From contig CACJPG010000002.1 in assembly GCA_902595225.1 (NCBI GenBank), positions 201,675 to 253,131 on the forward strand: a stretch of DNA of 51,457 nt, read 5' to 3'. A model generated the notes under the pieces. It was not told the origin of the DNA, did not search any database, and worked only from the letters and a program-made list of their open reading frames with translations. Position 1 is the first letter of the stretch. Every line of letters begins with the position of its first letter. This DNA is from an uncultured Thiothrix sp. (GTDB taxonomy: Bacteria; Pseudomonadota; Gammaproteobacteria; Poriferisulfidales; GCA-002705445). The translations under genes were made by a program, and so were the position numbers. Positions 15,854 through 26,325 of this stretch are shown in pieces.

Positions 15854-18136
15854 TTAATAATCTCTATCGACATAGCCTCTAATGCTATCAGAAATTACAT
15901 TTCCTAAAGGTGTACCAACATCAGTAAAACCTTTCAACATAATTTGGAACTGAATATTTTTCTCATACGAGTCATCATTTATTTTAAATCTTCTATGAAC
16001 TAATCTTGCTTTCCAACAACAACTTTCGTATTCTAATCCAGCAAGTGTTTCTATATCCCCAGCGTCTTTAGCATTTATGTTATTTTTAAAGTCGTAATTC
16101 CATCTTCCAAGAATATTTAATCTGTCATTTAATCCCCAAGCAAAACTTAGGTCACCTTGTTCAATATCATTTTTTCTATATCTGTAACTAGCATTAATTA
16201 CATTATTTCCCTTTCCCCTATATTGAAATGTATGGATATTTTTTTGTGTTTTTTGGTTTATGGCATTTCCATCATACATAAATGTTGATTTAAACATTGT
16301 ATTTGAAAACGGCTTGTATTGAAGTTCTGCAACAACATTTGAATTAGCTCTTTTGTTTACTGAACCGCTATCAATCGAAACGTTTCTATCTTCAAAGTAA
16401 AAAATTTGACCTATACTTGCAGAGAATAGCTCCCTGGATTCATCTAGACTATAAAAGCCTGAGGATAAAGAGAGTGTAAGCTGATTTGTATCGTTGTTTC
16501 TATCATAACCTGAAAAGCTATTATCTCTAAATAATTGAGAGTAAGTAAATTCGTTTTCTCCTGAATCAAATATTGGAATATCATTTTGATTTTCTTCTCC
16601 AGAGTAAAGATAAAATAATCTAGGTTTAACTTGGTGTACCAAATTCGAGTTTTTTAGTTGCTTTGACAAAGTTATTTCGTTATCCAAAGAAAAGATAGGT
16701 ATTGTTTTACTCGGAGTTGAGGTGTAACCAGAAATTTGTTTATCTAAATCATATGAAGTGTGTTGTAATTTTAATCTTGGTTTCACTGATAGACCTTTAG
16801 CATAGAATGTTCTATCAATACCAATTTGAATATCTGCTCTAGTTCCATCGACTTTTGATACATGATCCCACTGGGCAACATTAAGATTTAAATCATAGTT
16901 AAAAAGGTTACTATCAACTCTTTTATGAATATTAACTTCCGGTAAAATATCATAGGGCTGAGAATCGGCACTCAAAGTTTTATCAAATGTTTGGTATCCC
17001 TTAAATTTTGATCGAATAGACCAGCCATTATAGTCATATTCAAGTTTTGCATGCCTTGTTCTATAAGTTGTACTGCTATCAGAAATACTTGAGCCAAAAT
17101 CATCAAAATAATCCTTATCAGAAAACTTATCATAAAGTAAATCAATCTTTAAATTATTCGAGAATGTATGCTGGTGTTTAAAGTAAAAATTATATCTATC
17201 ACTGCTATCTCTGGTATTTTTCCCTGAACCTTTATACTCAGAATCATCGTCTAAATATGAAAAGTATAATGTACCTAACGAATTTTTATTAAGATATCTA
17301 TATGTTGTTTCAAGCAAGCTCCCTCTTTCTTGAATATATCCAGGGTTTATTAACATATCCATGTTTTCAGCGATATTCCAATAAAAAGGGGCAATTATAT
17401 CGGGCCCCTTGACCCAGCTTCCTGAAAAGTCAGGAACAAGAAAACCCGTTTTTCTTTGATCATCAAGAGAAAACTGCATATACGGACTGTAAAAAACAGG
17501 AACACCTTTGATTGTTACAAAAACATTTTTACTTTTGCCTACGCCTTTTTCAAAATCTAGTTCAGTTGTGCCACCAATTAGATTCCAGTCAGGGTTTAGA
17601 ATATCACAGGTTGTATATGTTGAATTTTTTAGAAACATTTTTTTATTTTTTAGCCTTACCCCATATAGAGCTTTACCAGATATTTCTAATTTGGGATATT
17701 TATATTCTGGCGACAAGAAATCCGTTCTAGAGCTTTTTGTATTATACTCAGCATAAGGAGATAGTACCTCTAACCCATCGTTTTCATACCTAACATTTCC
17801 ACTCATTCGCGCTCTATCTTCGAGTTGAAGAACATTTGTTAGCTCGCTTTGGATAGTTTCCGAACCTCTAACAATTTTCGTGTCACCTTGTAAGATGGTT
17901 ACTTGTTTACTTTCATCCCTAAAGGTTTCGTCTGCTTCAATATTAATGATATCTCTGGATGGCTCAGATGCATCAAAATTCTCATCAGAACCTTTGTATT
18001 GCTTTATGTCGGTAGAAGTTTTGTATATATCACTAACAGAGCAACAAAAAAAATCGCTTTCAGAGATGTCTTCAGAAAATGCTTTTCCTGAAAAAAGTGT
18101 AAAAATACATATTGTTACATTAATTATTTTCTTCAT
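15854..18136 (-). CDS. lptD: LPS assembly outer-membrane protein LptD
   Basis: Outer-membrane beta-barrel that inserts lipopolysaccharide with LptE. The ATG at 18136 is chosen because it opens a good signal peptide (MKKIINVTICIFTLFSGKAFS); a longer frame from a TTG at 18157 would put hydrophilic residues ahead of it. The protein is then 760 aa. An OstA-type jellyroll domain is followed by a Tyr/Asp-rich barrel ending in RGYVDRDY. Cysteines likely to form the non-consecutive disulfides are present: C31/C32 near the mature N-terminus, one in TTCDILNPDW and the pair in ESCCWKARL. It heads the surA-pdxA-ksgA-apaG-apaH operon. Confidence 0.93.
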   Translation of the reverse strand: MKKIINVTICIFTLFSGKAFSEDISESDFFCCSVSDIYKTSTDIKQYKGSDENFDASEPSRDIINIEADETFRDESKQVTILQGDTKIVRGSETIQSELTNVLQLEDRARMSGNVRYENDGLEVLSPYAEYNTKSSRTDFLSPEYKYPKLEISGKALYGVRLKNKKMFLKNSTYTTCDILNPDWNLIGGTTELDFEKGVGKSKNVFVTIKGVPVFYSPYMQFSLDDQRKTGFLVPDFSGSWVKGPDIIAPFYWNIAENMDMLINPGYIQERGSLLETTYRYLNKNSLGTLYFSYLDDDSEYKGSGKNTRDSSDRYNFYFKHQHTFSNNLKIDLLYDKFSDKDYFDDFGSSISDSSTTYRTRHAKLEYDYNGWSIRSKFKGYQTFDKTLSADSQPYDILPEVNIHKRVDSNLFNYDLNLNVAQWDHVSKVDGTRADIQIGIDRTFYAKGLSVKPRLKLQHTSYDLDKQISGYTSTPSKTIPIFSLDNEITLSKQLKNSNLVHQVKPRLFYLYSGEENQNDIPIFDSGENEFTYSQLFRDNSFSGYDRNNDTNQLTLSLSSGFYSLDESRELFSASIGQIFYFEDRNVSIDSGSVNKRANSNVVAELQYKPFSNTMFKSTFMYDGNAINQKTQKNIHTFQYRGKGNNVINASYRYRKNDIEQGDLSFAWGLNDRLNILGRWNYDFKNNINAKDAGDIETLAGLEYESCCWKARLVHRRFKINDDSYEKNIQFQIMLKGFTDVGTPLGNVISDSIRGYVDRDY

Positions 18137-18202
18137 ATAGGATATATTATATATCAAAAATTTGAGATAATACTTTATAAATCCTTTATAAATGAGGTTA
18201 TT

Positions 18203-19264
18203 TTGAAAAAATTAGGAAAAATGGATATTTTAAAGAATCAGCGAAAACTTAGTCTTTTGGTTCTCCTATTCTTTTTTACTATATCAATTTTGCTGTTTGT
18301 GGTTCAACCAGAACCAGAAGCTAATATAAATACACCCGTTCCAGTTGTAGTTGATACAATGGAACTTAAGAAGAAAAATATTTCCCCAATTGTTGAATAT
18401 ACAGGCAGACTTGAGCCCTCGAGAAAAGCAGATTTAAAATTTGAAATTAATGGACGTTTGTCAAAAAAGCTAGTTCAACCAGGAGAATCTGTAAAATCTG
18501 GAGATCTCATATTAATTCTTGAGGAATATTATATTTATAAAAAACTTTACGAGCTGGCTAAACAAAATTTTGAAATTCAAGCTCGAGAAGTAAAGAGAAT
18601 GAAAGAGCTTGATAAAAAGTCTCTTCTATCTAAATCTCAATATGACAAAACTATCCAAAAGCAAATTGAATTAGAGTCTTTAATGTATAGAAGCAAACAA
18701 GATTTCAATAAAACGTTCATAAAAGCAAGGTTTTCTGGAATCGTAAATGAAATCAATATTGATACTGGAGATACAGTGAGCCCAAATATTGTTATTGCTA
18801 GCCTCATAGACGCTTCTACTCTTGATTTATATGTTGAAGTTAGGAGTGATGTTATTGAGGGTTTGAAATTAAATATGGAAATAGAAGTATCCTCAAACGG
18901 TATATTATCAAAAGGTAAATTAATTTCTTTTCAAACAAGCCCAAATCTTGAAACTTATACTCATTTGTTAAGGATAAGAATTAGTGACGATAGGTTAAGG
19001 TCTGGAATGATTGCTTCAGCTACATTCATATTACCTCAAATTAATGAAAGCTTTGGTGTTCCAGTATCTTCTGTTCTAAACGATGATGGAAAAAAATATA
19101 TATTTTTAGTTAAAAATAAAAAATTGATCAAAAAAGAAATCAATGTTGTTACAAGATTTAAGGAAATTTATGTTATTAATGGAGACATTAGTTCTAAAGA
19201 AATAATTGTCACAAAAGATGTAGCATCTCTTGCAGAGGGCCAAGATATCCTTATATCAAAGTAG
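18203..19264 (+). CDS. RND efflux periplasmic adaptor (membrane fusion protein)
   Basis: HlyD/AcrA-like adaptor of 353 aa linking an RND pump to an outer-membrane channel. The TTG start at 18203 is preceded by GAGG at 18194-18197; an ATG at 18221 is an alternative. A single N-terminal membrane anchor (LSLLVLLFFFTISILLFVV) precedes a split biotinyl-lipoyl domain (RLEPSRKADLKFEINGRL; FSGIVNEINIDTGDTV) around a short coiled-coil hairpin, then a beta-barrel. It is followed 16 bp later by its pump. The substrate cannot be read from sequence. It is divergent from lptD. Confidence 0.85.
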   Translation: MKKLGKMDILKNQRKLSLLVLLFFFTISILLFVVQPEPEANINTPVPVVVDTMELKKKNISPIVEYTGRLEPSRKADLKFEINGRLSKKLVQPGESVKSGDLILILEEYYIYKKLYELAKQNFEIQAREVKRMKELDKKSLLSKSQYDKTIQKQIELESLMYRSKQDFNKTFIKARFSGIVNEINIDTGDTVSPNIVIASLIDASTLDLYVEVRSDVIEGLKLNMEIEVSSNGILSKGKLISFQTSPNLETYTHLLRIRISDDRLRSGMIASATFILPQINESFGVPVSSVLNDDGKKYIFLVKNKKLIKKEINVVTRFKEIYVINGDISSKEIIVTKDVASLAEGQDILISK

Positions 19265-19280
19265 TAACATAAAAAGAATT

Positions 19281-22200
19281 ATGATTGATTATTCAATAAA
19301 AAATCCATTAGTTGTAAATTTATTTTTATTTCTAGTTGTCGTTATTGGAATTGTTTCATGGCAGTCTATGCCAGAAGAAATGTTTCCTGTGGTAGAAAAA
19401 GACGCTATAAAAATTATTACTGAATATGATGGAGCCTCTCCAGAAGAAGTTGAAAAGCAAGTCACTATTCCGATAGAAGATACCTTAGATAATATAGAAG
19501 ATATTGATTTTTATTATTCTACCAGTTCTGAAGGCGCATCATCAGTTACTCTGAGACTAAAGCCAGAAGCAGATGTTGATGAGCTTTTAAGAACAACACG
19601 TGATTTGGTTGATGCGATTGATGGATTTCCAGAAGAGGCTGAGGAGCCTGAAATTTCAAAAGATAAGACAAGATTTCCTGTAATCAGTGTCAGTATATTT
19701 GGAGAAACAAGGCAAAGTTTACTTTTCTCAAACGCAAAAAAAATTAAGCAGAAAATAATGCAATTAGATGGAGTTGCTGGGGTAGGTATAGCGGGAAATA
19801 GAGATGATGAAATTTGGGTGATAATTGACCCATCAATTATTTCTGCAAAAAAGATATCTACAAATGAAATTATAACGGCATTAAGAAGTAACATTAGGGA
19901 CTTGCCTGGGGGGTCAGTAAAGGCAATCGAAGGCGATATTCTTTTAAGAGGCTTAGGTTCATCATCTATAAAGTCTATTGAAAATATAACGCTTAAAAAT
20001 AATGAGATCGGTGGACAGCTTTTACTTAAAGAAGTTGCTTCAATTGAGCAAAGATTAGAGGATGAAAACTCAGTTGGAAGATTTAATGGGAAAAAAGCAG
20101 TTAATATGTCAATTACAAAAACTGCTGATGCTTCAGTCTTTGATGTGTCTAAAGGTGTTCGAGAAATAATTCAAAACTTCTCTCTGCCATCTGGTCTAGA
20201 GGTCTCTGTATTTGGGGACTTTTCAAAAAATGTGAAAACCAGATTAGATACTGTTAAATCATCTGGCATAATTGGATTAACTTTATTATTACTTTCTCTT
20301 TATATTTTTTTAAACTCTAGAGTTGCTTTTATTACAGCTTTTGGAATTCCAGTTTCATTTTTAGTTGCGGCATTTGGAATGTATGTTTTTGGCTTTACTA
20401 TAAATATGGTTTCATTATTTGCATTCTTGGTGGCATTAGGAATGATAGTTGACGATGCAATAATTGTTACTGAGAATACATATCGGCATATTGAGAGTGG
20501 GATGGACCCTATAGCTGCCTCAAAAAAAGGGGCAAAAGAGGTTTTTTGGCCAATAGTTGCCTCCACATTCACAACAATTGCTGCTTTTTTACCAATGCTA
20601 AGTATATCTGGAACTCTTGGTAAATTTATTGAGGTAATTCCTTTAGTCGTTACTGTTGCTCTGCTTGGCTCATTAATGGAAGCTTTTGTAGTTTTACCAT
20701 CACACTGCGCAAGCTTTTTAAAAAAATCAAAAGAAGTTAATAAAAAAGAGAGATGGAAACATGCTTTATCAGTTTATGAAAAATTTCTGAAGAAAAGTAT
20801 TAATAATAGATATTTAGTATCAAGTATAACTGTTGGAGTATTGTGTGTGGTTATTGCATTTGCGATTACGCGAATACCTTATTATCAGTTTGGCAAAGTT
20901 GATAGTGGACAATTTTTTATTAATGCTGAAGCATCTATAACAAGTAGTTTGAAAGATACAGAGAAACTTGCCATAAAGATGGAAGAATCAATATTAGCTG
21001 AATTATCTGATGACGAATTAGATTCATTACATACAAATGTAGGAGTTACCTTCAAAGACCTAAATAGTTATGAACTTGGAAGTCATTACATACAAATTAT
21101 TGTAAGTTTAAAAAAAATGAGCCCCCAAGGCTTTGTTGACTATATTGTTACGCCTCTATTTAATATGTCTTTTGATAGTTATGGTGTAAGAGACAGAAGC
21201 GAGAAGATTATAATCAATAAATTAAGGAAAAATCTGTCTTCAATTTCAGGATTGCAGAAGCTAGCCGTTAAAAAAGTTGAGGGAGGGCCAGGAGGCTACG
21301 ATATAGTTATAGGAGTAGTAGGTCAGGACCAGAAGCAATTAACAAAATATGCAAAGGATATAGAAAATTTTCTTTCGCAAATTGATGGAGTAAAAGATGT
21401 GAATCAGGATCAAGACCCTGGGAAAGTTGAGTTTAAATATAAAATCAATAACAGGGGAAAAGAACTTGGATTAACACAAGCTGAAATAGCAGAATCTGTT
21501 AGAACAGGATATTTAGGCCTTGAAACAGCATATTTTAATTTGGACGGTGAGAGAGTTCCTGTAAGATTGATATACTCAGAAAAATATAGAAATGATAGTA
21601 GTAAGCTTGAGCAGCTTCCAATTGTTTTAGAATCTGGAAAAACAATTTATCTAGCAGAAGTTGCAGATACAGAATTATCAAGAGGAATGAATACTGTAAA
21701 GAGGAGAGACGGGCAACGTTTAGCAACTATTAGGGCAGATGTTGAGCCAACTATTATTACACCATTAGAAGTTACAGCAATTTTTGATAAAAAATATAAA
21801 AGTATCTTTGAAAGAGATAAATCTTACGATTATATGTATCTTGGTGAGAAAAAAAGAAGTAGAGAAAACTTTGCAGACATGAAAAAAACCGCATTTATCT
21901 CTTTAGCAATAATATTTTTTATTTTAGCTATGCTATTTAAAACTATCGTTGACCCCTTAGTTGTATTATTTTCAATACCTTTTGCTGTTGTAGGTGTTAT
22001 TTTAGGACACATTATTTTTAATTATAATTTACAGTTTCTTTCTGTTATTGGTTTATTAGCTTTAATAGGAATTGTAGTTAATGATTCTCTAATTCTAATA
22101 GATTTTTTAAAAAAGCTTCGCAGCGATGGTAAAAATAAAATTGAAGCAACTATAGAGGCATGCAATGTACGAGCTAGACCAATAGTTTTAACTTCCGTAA

Positions 22201-22394
22201 CTACATTCTTGGGTATATCACCATTAATTTTCTTTGCTACTGGGCAAACTAAGTTCCTATCTCCAATGGCAGTTAGTTTAGGTTTTGGCTTATTATTTGC
22301 TACTATATTAATACTTATAGTTTTACCATGTTTTTATTTAATTATGGATGATTTAAGAGAAACAATTTTGAATAAAATTGAAAAAAAATTATAA
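19281..22394 (+). CDS. RND efflux permease (AcrB/MdtB-like superfamily)
   Basis: Proton-driven inner-membrane pump. The ATG at 19281 is preferred over the upstream in-frame TTG at 19230 because RND pumps begin shortly before the first helix (here MIDYSIKNPLVVNLFLFLVV), giving 1037 aa. Two repeats of a large periplasmic loop plus membrane bundle are present. The TM4 proton-relay aspartates are in IVDDAIIVTENTYRH, and the second repeat has GIVVNDSLILIDF and the TSVTTFLGISPL segment. It forms a two-gene operon with the adaptor; no outer-membrane channel gene is nearby. Confidence 0.88.
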   Translation: MIDYSIKNPLVVNLFLFLVVVIGIVSWQSMPEEMFPVVEKDAIKIITEYDGASPEEVEKQVTIPIEDTLDNIEDIDFYYSTSSEGASSVTLRLKPEADVDELLRTTRDLVDAIDGFPEEAEEPEISKDKTRFPVISVSIFGETRQSLLFSNAKKIKQKIMQLDGVAGVGIAGNRDDEIWVIIDPSIISAKKISTNEIITALRSNIRDLPGGSVKAIEGDILLRGLGSSSIKSIENITLKNNEIGGQLLLKEVASIEQRLEDENSVGRFNGKKAVNMSITKTADASVFDVSKGVREIIQNFSLPSGLEVSVFGDFSKNVKTRLDTVKSSGIIGLTLLLLSLYIFLNSRVAFITAFGIPVSFLVAAFGMYVFGFTINMVSLFAFLVALGMIVDDAIIVTENTYRHIESGMDPIAASKKGAKEVFWPIVASTFTTIAAFLPMLSISGTLGKFIEVIPLVVTVALLGSLMEAFVVLPSHCASFLKKSKEVNKKERWKHALSVYEKFLKKSINNRYLVSSITVGVLCVVIAFAITRIPYYQFGKVDSGQFFINAEASITSSLKDTEKLAIKMEESILAELSDDELDSLHTNVGVTFKDLNSYELGSHYIQIIVSLKKMSPQGFVDYIVTPLFNMSFDSYGVRDRSEKIIINKLRKNLSSISGLQKLAVKKVEGGPGGYDIVIGVVGQDQKQLTKYAKDIENFLSQIDGVKDVNQDQDPGKVEFKYKINNRGKELGLTQAEIAESVRTGYLGLETAYFNLDGERVPVRLIYSEKYRNDSSKLEQLPIVLESGKTIYLAEVADTELSRGMNTVKRRDGQRLATIRADVEPTIITPLEVTAIFDKKYKSIFERDKSYDYMYLGEKKRSRENFADMKKTAFISLAIIFFILAMLFKTIVDPLVVLFSIPFAVVGVILGHIIFNYNLQFLSVIGLLALIGIVVNDSLILIDFLKKLRSDGKNKIEATIEACNVRARPIVLTSVTTFLGISPLIFFATGQTKFLSPMAVSLGFGLLFATILILIVLPCFYLIMDDLRETILNKIEKKL

Positions 22395-22415
22395 TTTTTT
22401 GATTAGGAGGTTAAT

Positions 22416-24260
22416 TTGAGAAAATCTTTTTTGGAGTTTAGTAGAATAAATACTGAAAAGCTATTTCAAAATAGATTTAATATTCTAATTGTTTTACTTA
22501 TAATTTTATCTTCACTTTTAATTGCTAGGTTATATTTTCTCCAAGTCGTAAGCTTTAATCACTTTGATACCCTTTCAAAAACAAATAGGATTAAATTTAT
22601 TTCCACTCCTCCAAGGAGAGGAATAATCTATGATAGAAACAATACGGTACTTGCTGACAATGCATCTTTATACTCAATAGAAATTAACATTGAGAAGAAA
22701 AGAGACCTGCAAAAAATAATTGATGCTATTAAAAAAGAGATAGGTCTATCAAAGGAAGAAATAGAAAATTTTTACGAGAAAAAATATAAATATTCTCATT
22801 ACAATTCCATAGTTTTGAAAAGTAATTTGAACGAAGAAGAAGTAGCCAAAATTCTCTCAATTAGGTATAAATATGATGGTTTGGACGTAACTGCGTCATT
22901 ATTAAGAAAATACCCCTATAAAGAAATAACTCATCACGTGCTTGGTCATGTTGGGTATATTGATAAAAAAGATCTAGCAAGTTTAGATAAAAAAAAATAT
23001 AGAAACATGCAGTATATTGGAAAGACTGGAGTCGAAAAATTTTACGAAAATGAACTTTATGGAAATCCCGGGTATAAACATGTTGAAATAAATGCAAGAG
23101 GAAGACAAATTAGAGATTTGGATATTGGCTACGCAGAACCGGGAGAAGACATACATCTAACAATTGATATTGAGCTTCAGAAATTTATGTTTGATGCTTT
23201 ATCAAAATACTCAGGATCCTCTATTGCTCTAAATCCGAATACAGGTGAAATCCTTGGCATGGTAAGCTTACCTTCAATAGATCCAAATGATAGGTTATGG
23301 AAATATGGATTTGAACAAGAGGAGTTAAAAAAACTCAAAAGCCCACTATTTAATAGATCAATAAATGGTCTTTACTCACCAGGTTCAACAATAAAACCGT
23401 TGGTTGCGCTAAGTAGTATCCAAAATAAAATAATAAATCCTGAGGAAGAAATTTTCGCTGGCCCTTATTTTCAATTACCAAATAGTCCCAGAAGATTTCG
23501 AGACTGGAAACCAGAGGGACATGGAATGGTAGATCTTAATAGGGCAATAGTGCAATCATGTGATGTTTATTTTTATAAACTTGCAGACAGACTTGGAATT
23601 GAAAAATTATCTAATTTTTTCGAACAATTCTCTTTTGGAAAAAAAACAGGCATTGATATGCCATATGAGTCAAAAGGCGTATTACCCTCTAATGAATGGA
23701 AGCAAAAAAACATAGGGTATAAATGGACCGATGGCGATACTGTCATAACAGGAATAGGGCAAGGCTTCTTTTTGGCCACTCCACTTCAATTAGCACATGC
23801 AACAAGTATTTTAGCAAACAAAGGTGTTATATCTATTCCAAAACTAAACAAAAAATCAGTACCAAAAAAAAGTAAAGATATTTTAAACAGGGAAGAGTTT
23901 TTTAAAAAAAACATAACAGATATGGATTGGGATATTATAACCAACGCAATGTTTGACGTAGTAAATAAAGAAAATGGTACTGCATATTGGAGTATAAGAG
24001 ATAGAAAAAATAATATCGCTGGAAAGACTGGTACTGTTCAAGTTTATTCTTTATCGCAAGAAACTGATGAAAGGGATGAAGAAAATATTCCAGAACATCT
24101 TAAGGACCATTCTCTCTATGTTGCTTTTGCGCCAAAAGAAGATCCAAAAATTGTTATTGCAACAGTTATAGAAAATGTCGGAAGTGGAAGTAAATTTGCT
24201 GCGCCAATTAGTAATAGGATAATAAACTTTTATTTAGATAACAAACTGGAAAAGTATTGA
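22416..24260 (+). CDS. mrdA: Penicillin-binding protein 2 (elongasome transpeptidase)
   Basis: Class B PBP that cross-links peptidoglycan during rod elongation, anchored by one N-terminal membrane helix (ILIVLLIILSSLLIARLYF). The 614-aa length fits PBP2 (633 in E. coli). The transpeptidase domain shows SxxK as S-T-I-K in YSPGSTIKPL, SCD at the SxN position and KTGT in AGKTGTVQ. The TTG start is supported by a strong AGGAGG at 22405-22410. It overlaps mrdB by 4 bp (TTGA). Confidence 0.95.
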   Translation: MRKSFLEFSRINTEKLFQNRFNILIVLLIILSSLLIARLYFLQVVSFNHFDTLSKTNRIKFISTPPRRGIIYDRNNTVLADNASLYSIEINIEKKRDLQKIIDAIKKEIGLSKEEIENFYEKKYKYSHYNSIVLKSNLNEEEVAKILSIRYKYDGLDVTASLLRKYPYKEITHHVLGHVGYIDKKDLASLDKKKYRNMQYIGKTGVEKFYENELYGNPGYKHVEINARGRQIRDLDIGYAEPGEDIHLTIDIELQKFMFDALSKYSGSSIALNPNTGEILGMVSLPSIDPNDRLWKYGFEQEELKKLKSPLFNRSINGLYSPGSTIKPLVALSSIQNKIINPEEEIFAGPYFQLPNSPRRFRDWKPEGHGMVDLNRAIVQSCDVYFYKLADRLGIEKLSNFFEQFSFGKKTGIDMPYESKGVLPSNEWKQKNIGYKWTDGDTVITGIGQGFFLATPLQLAHATSILANKGVISIPKLNKKSVPKKSKDILNREEFFKKNITDMDWDIITNAMFDVVNKENGTAYWSIRDRKNNIAGKTGTVQVYSLSQETDERDEENIPEHLKDHSLYVAFAPKEDPKIVIATVIENVGSGSKFAAPISNRIINFYLDNKLEKY

Positions 24261-25333
24261 CTTTAGATAAAAATACAATAATAAATGACTCTTTATTATT
24301 CTCGATAATAATAATAATTTCAATTCTTGGTTTAACAATACTATACAGTGCAACAAACGAGAATATTGATATAGTAATAAGACAGGGAACTCGATTAATT
24401 TTTTGCTTCTTCTTAATGATTTTAGTTAGTTCAATTGACATTAACAGAATTAGGTTTATTTCTCCTTATATTTACGCTTTTTCAATATTTTTATTAGTTG
24501 TAACTTTATTTTGGGGTCATGATTCAAAAGGTGCAACAAGATGGGTAATGATTTTTGGCTTCTCGCTTCAAGTATCAGAAATTCTAAAAATTATTTTACC
24601 TATGACTCTAGCATGGTTTTTATCTCTTTCAGAGGATAAAGACTTTGATATTAAAAAACTAATTGCGTCATTCATAATTATATTTTTACCAATAGCTTTT
24701 GTTATTAAGCAGCCAGATTTGGGAACATCTCTAATTATTTTGTTATGTGGAATTATTAGTATTTTTTTAGCAGGGATAAAGAGATCACATATTGCTTATT
24801 TATTTGGATTATTTCTAGTAATAGCACCTCTTATGTGGAAATTTTTATTACTTCCCTATCAGAAAAAGAGAATATTAACATTAATTGATCCTTCAAGTGA
24901 CCCCTTAGGGTCTGGATATCATATTATTCAGTCAAAGATAGCTGTAGGTTCTGGAGGTTTTTTCGGTAAAGGATTTCTTAATGGTACTCAATCACAACTT
25001 GAGTTTTTACCTGAGAGAGGAACAGATTTTATCTTTGCAGTTTTTGCTGAAGAGTTTGGATTCATTGGTGTAATGATTTTATTTCTTTTATATCTTTTAA
25101 TTATTATTAGATTCATCCATATAACACAAAAAGCAAAAAGCTATTTTTCGAAAATTCTTGCAGGAAGCATAACATGCATATTTGTTCTTTTAATAATAAC
25201 CAATGTATCTATGGCAGTTGGTTTATTACCAGTTGTTGGTGTAACGCTTCCTCTACTTAGTTTAGGAGGAAGCTCATTACTATCAATATTTTTTGCCTTT
25301 GGAATAATGTTTTCAATCAATAGGAGGGCTTAG
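24257..25333 (+). CDS. mrdB: Peptidoglycan glycosyltransferase RodA (MrdB)
   Basis: SEDS-family glycosyltransferase of 358 aa that polymerises lipid II with PBP2. It has about ten membrane segments. The family motifs are KQPDLGTSLIIL near 154-165 (with the catalytic Asp), the GSGGFFGKGFLNGTQSQLEFLPERGTDFIFAV loop read in parts, and the C-terminal GVTLPLLSLGGSSLL. The start is a TTG that overlaps the mrdA TGA. An AGGAGG for the next gene lies inside its end. Confidence 0.94.
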   Translation: MTLDKNTIINDSLLFSIIIIISILGLTILYSATNENIDIVIRQGTRLIFCFFLMILVSSIDINRIRFISPYIYAFSIFLLVVTLFWGHDSKGATRWVMIFGFSLQVSEILKIILPMTLAWFLSLSEDKDFDIKKLIASFIIIFLPIAFVIKQPDLGTSLIILLCGIISIFLAGIKRSHIAYLFGLFLVIAPLMWKFLLLPYQKKRILTLIDPSSDPLGSGYHIIQSKIAVGSGGFFGKGFLNGTQSQLEFLPERGTDFIFAVFAEEFGFIGVMILFLLYLLIIIRFIHITQKAKSYFSKILAGSITCIFVLLIITNVSMAVGLLPVVGVTLPLLSLGGSSLLSIFFAFGIMFSINRRA

Positions 25334-26325
25334 TGAAAAGAAGTATATTCAAAATAATATTTTTCTTATCTATTTTTTTTATAACCTTAAAATCATTTGC
25401 ATCGGATTTTTCGGGTGAATTAAGCGAATATGATGAGCAATTAAGAAAAATAGAAATGGAGTTACTCACAAAATATAAAGTTGATAAAGATTTTTCAAGA
25501 AAAGCTTTAAATTCTATTAAATTTCAAAATAAAATTTTAGATATTATGTCAAATGCACCCGAAAGAAAAGATACGTGGAGCCAATATAAAAAAAGATATT
25601 TAACAAAAGATAGAATTAATAATGGCATATTGTATTATAAGAATAACATTGGCCTATTAAAAAAAGTTGAATCTGTTTATGGCGTACCACCAGAGATATT
25701 AGTAGCTTTTTTAGGGGTTGAAACAAACTATGGTAGCTACACTGGAAAAATTAAAGTAATAGATTCCTTAGGCACATTAGCTCTTAAGCATCCAAGTAGG
25801 AATAAATTTTTTAGAGAACAATTGATAAACTTAATAGTTCTATCCTTCAGAAATAATTTAGACTATTTGCAGCTTAAAGGCTCATATGCTGGGGCAATGG
25901 GATTACCACAATTTATGCCAGATAATTACAGGAAGCTGGCAATTGATTTTGATCAGGATGGAAAAATAGATTTATGGAGCAGCAAATTAGATATTTATGC
26001 AAGCATTTCAAATTTTCTTAATAAAAAAGGTTGGAAGAAAGGAGAAAAGATATATTTGAGTATTAAAGTTGAAAAAAAATATATTCAAGAGATTTTTAAA
26101 AATGGAGATGTTAAAACAGTCCCTATTTCAAACAAAAAATTAAAAATTTATTCTGGTTATAAAAATTTAGATCAACAACAAAGGTATTTGATTCTTTTAG
26201 ATAAGAAAGAAGCGCAATATAAAATGGGTTTTAAAAACTTTAAAGTGATTATGAGGTATAATCCAAGTACCTTTTATGCGATGGTTGTTGCATTGCTTAG
26301 CGAGGAGATCAAAAAAGGCATATGA
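25333..26325 (+). CDS. mltB: Membrane-bound lytic murein transglycosylase B
   Basis: Cleaves glycan strands, leaving 1,6-anhydro-MurNAc ends. This 330-aa protein has a signal peptide (IFKIIFFLSIFFITLKSFAS) without a lipobox cysteine, so it is probably soluble periplasmic. The catalytic glutamate is in LGVETNYGSY, and the family segments GAMGLPQFMPDNYRKLAIDF and DLWSSKLDIYASISNFL are intact. The GTG start overlaps the mrdB TAG (TAGTG) and has a strong AGGAGG 6 bases upstream. Confidence 0.92.
   Translation: MKRSIFKIIFFLSIFFITLKSFASDFSGELSEYDEQLRKIEMELLTKYKVDKDFSRKALNSIKFQNKILDIMSNAPERKDTWSQYKKRYLTKDRINNGILYYKNNIGLLKKVESVYGVPPEILVAFLGVETNYGSYTGKIKVIDSLGTLALKHPSRNKFFREQLINLIVLSFRNNLDYLQLKGSYAGAMGLPQFMPDNYRKLAIDFDQDGKIDLWSSKLDIYASISNFLNKKGWKKGEKIYLSIKVEKKYIQEIFKNGDVKTVPISNKKLKIYSGYKNLDQQQRYLILLDKKEAQYKMGFKNFKVIMRYNPSTFYAMVVALLSEEIKKGI

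Noticed and set aside
18137-18157. Upstream TTG start for lptD
   Set aside because: It would place seven residues before a standard MKK signal peptide.
19230-19280. Upstream TTG start for the RND permease
   Set aside because: It would lie inside the adaptor gene and add a polar leader not found in RND pumps; the ATG at 19281 fits the family.
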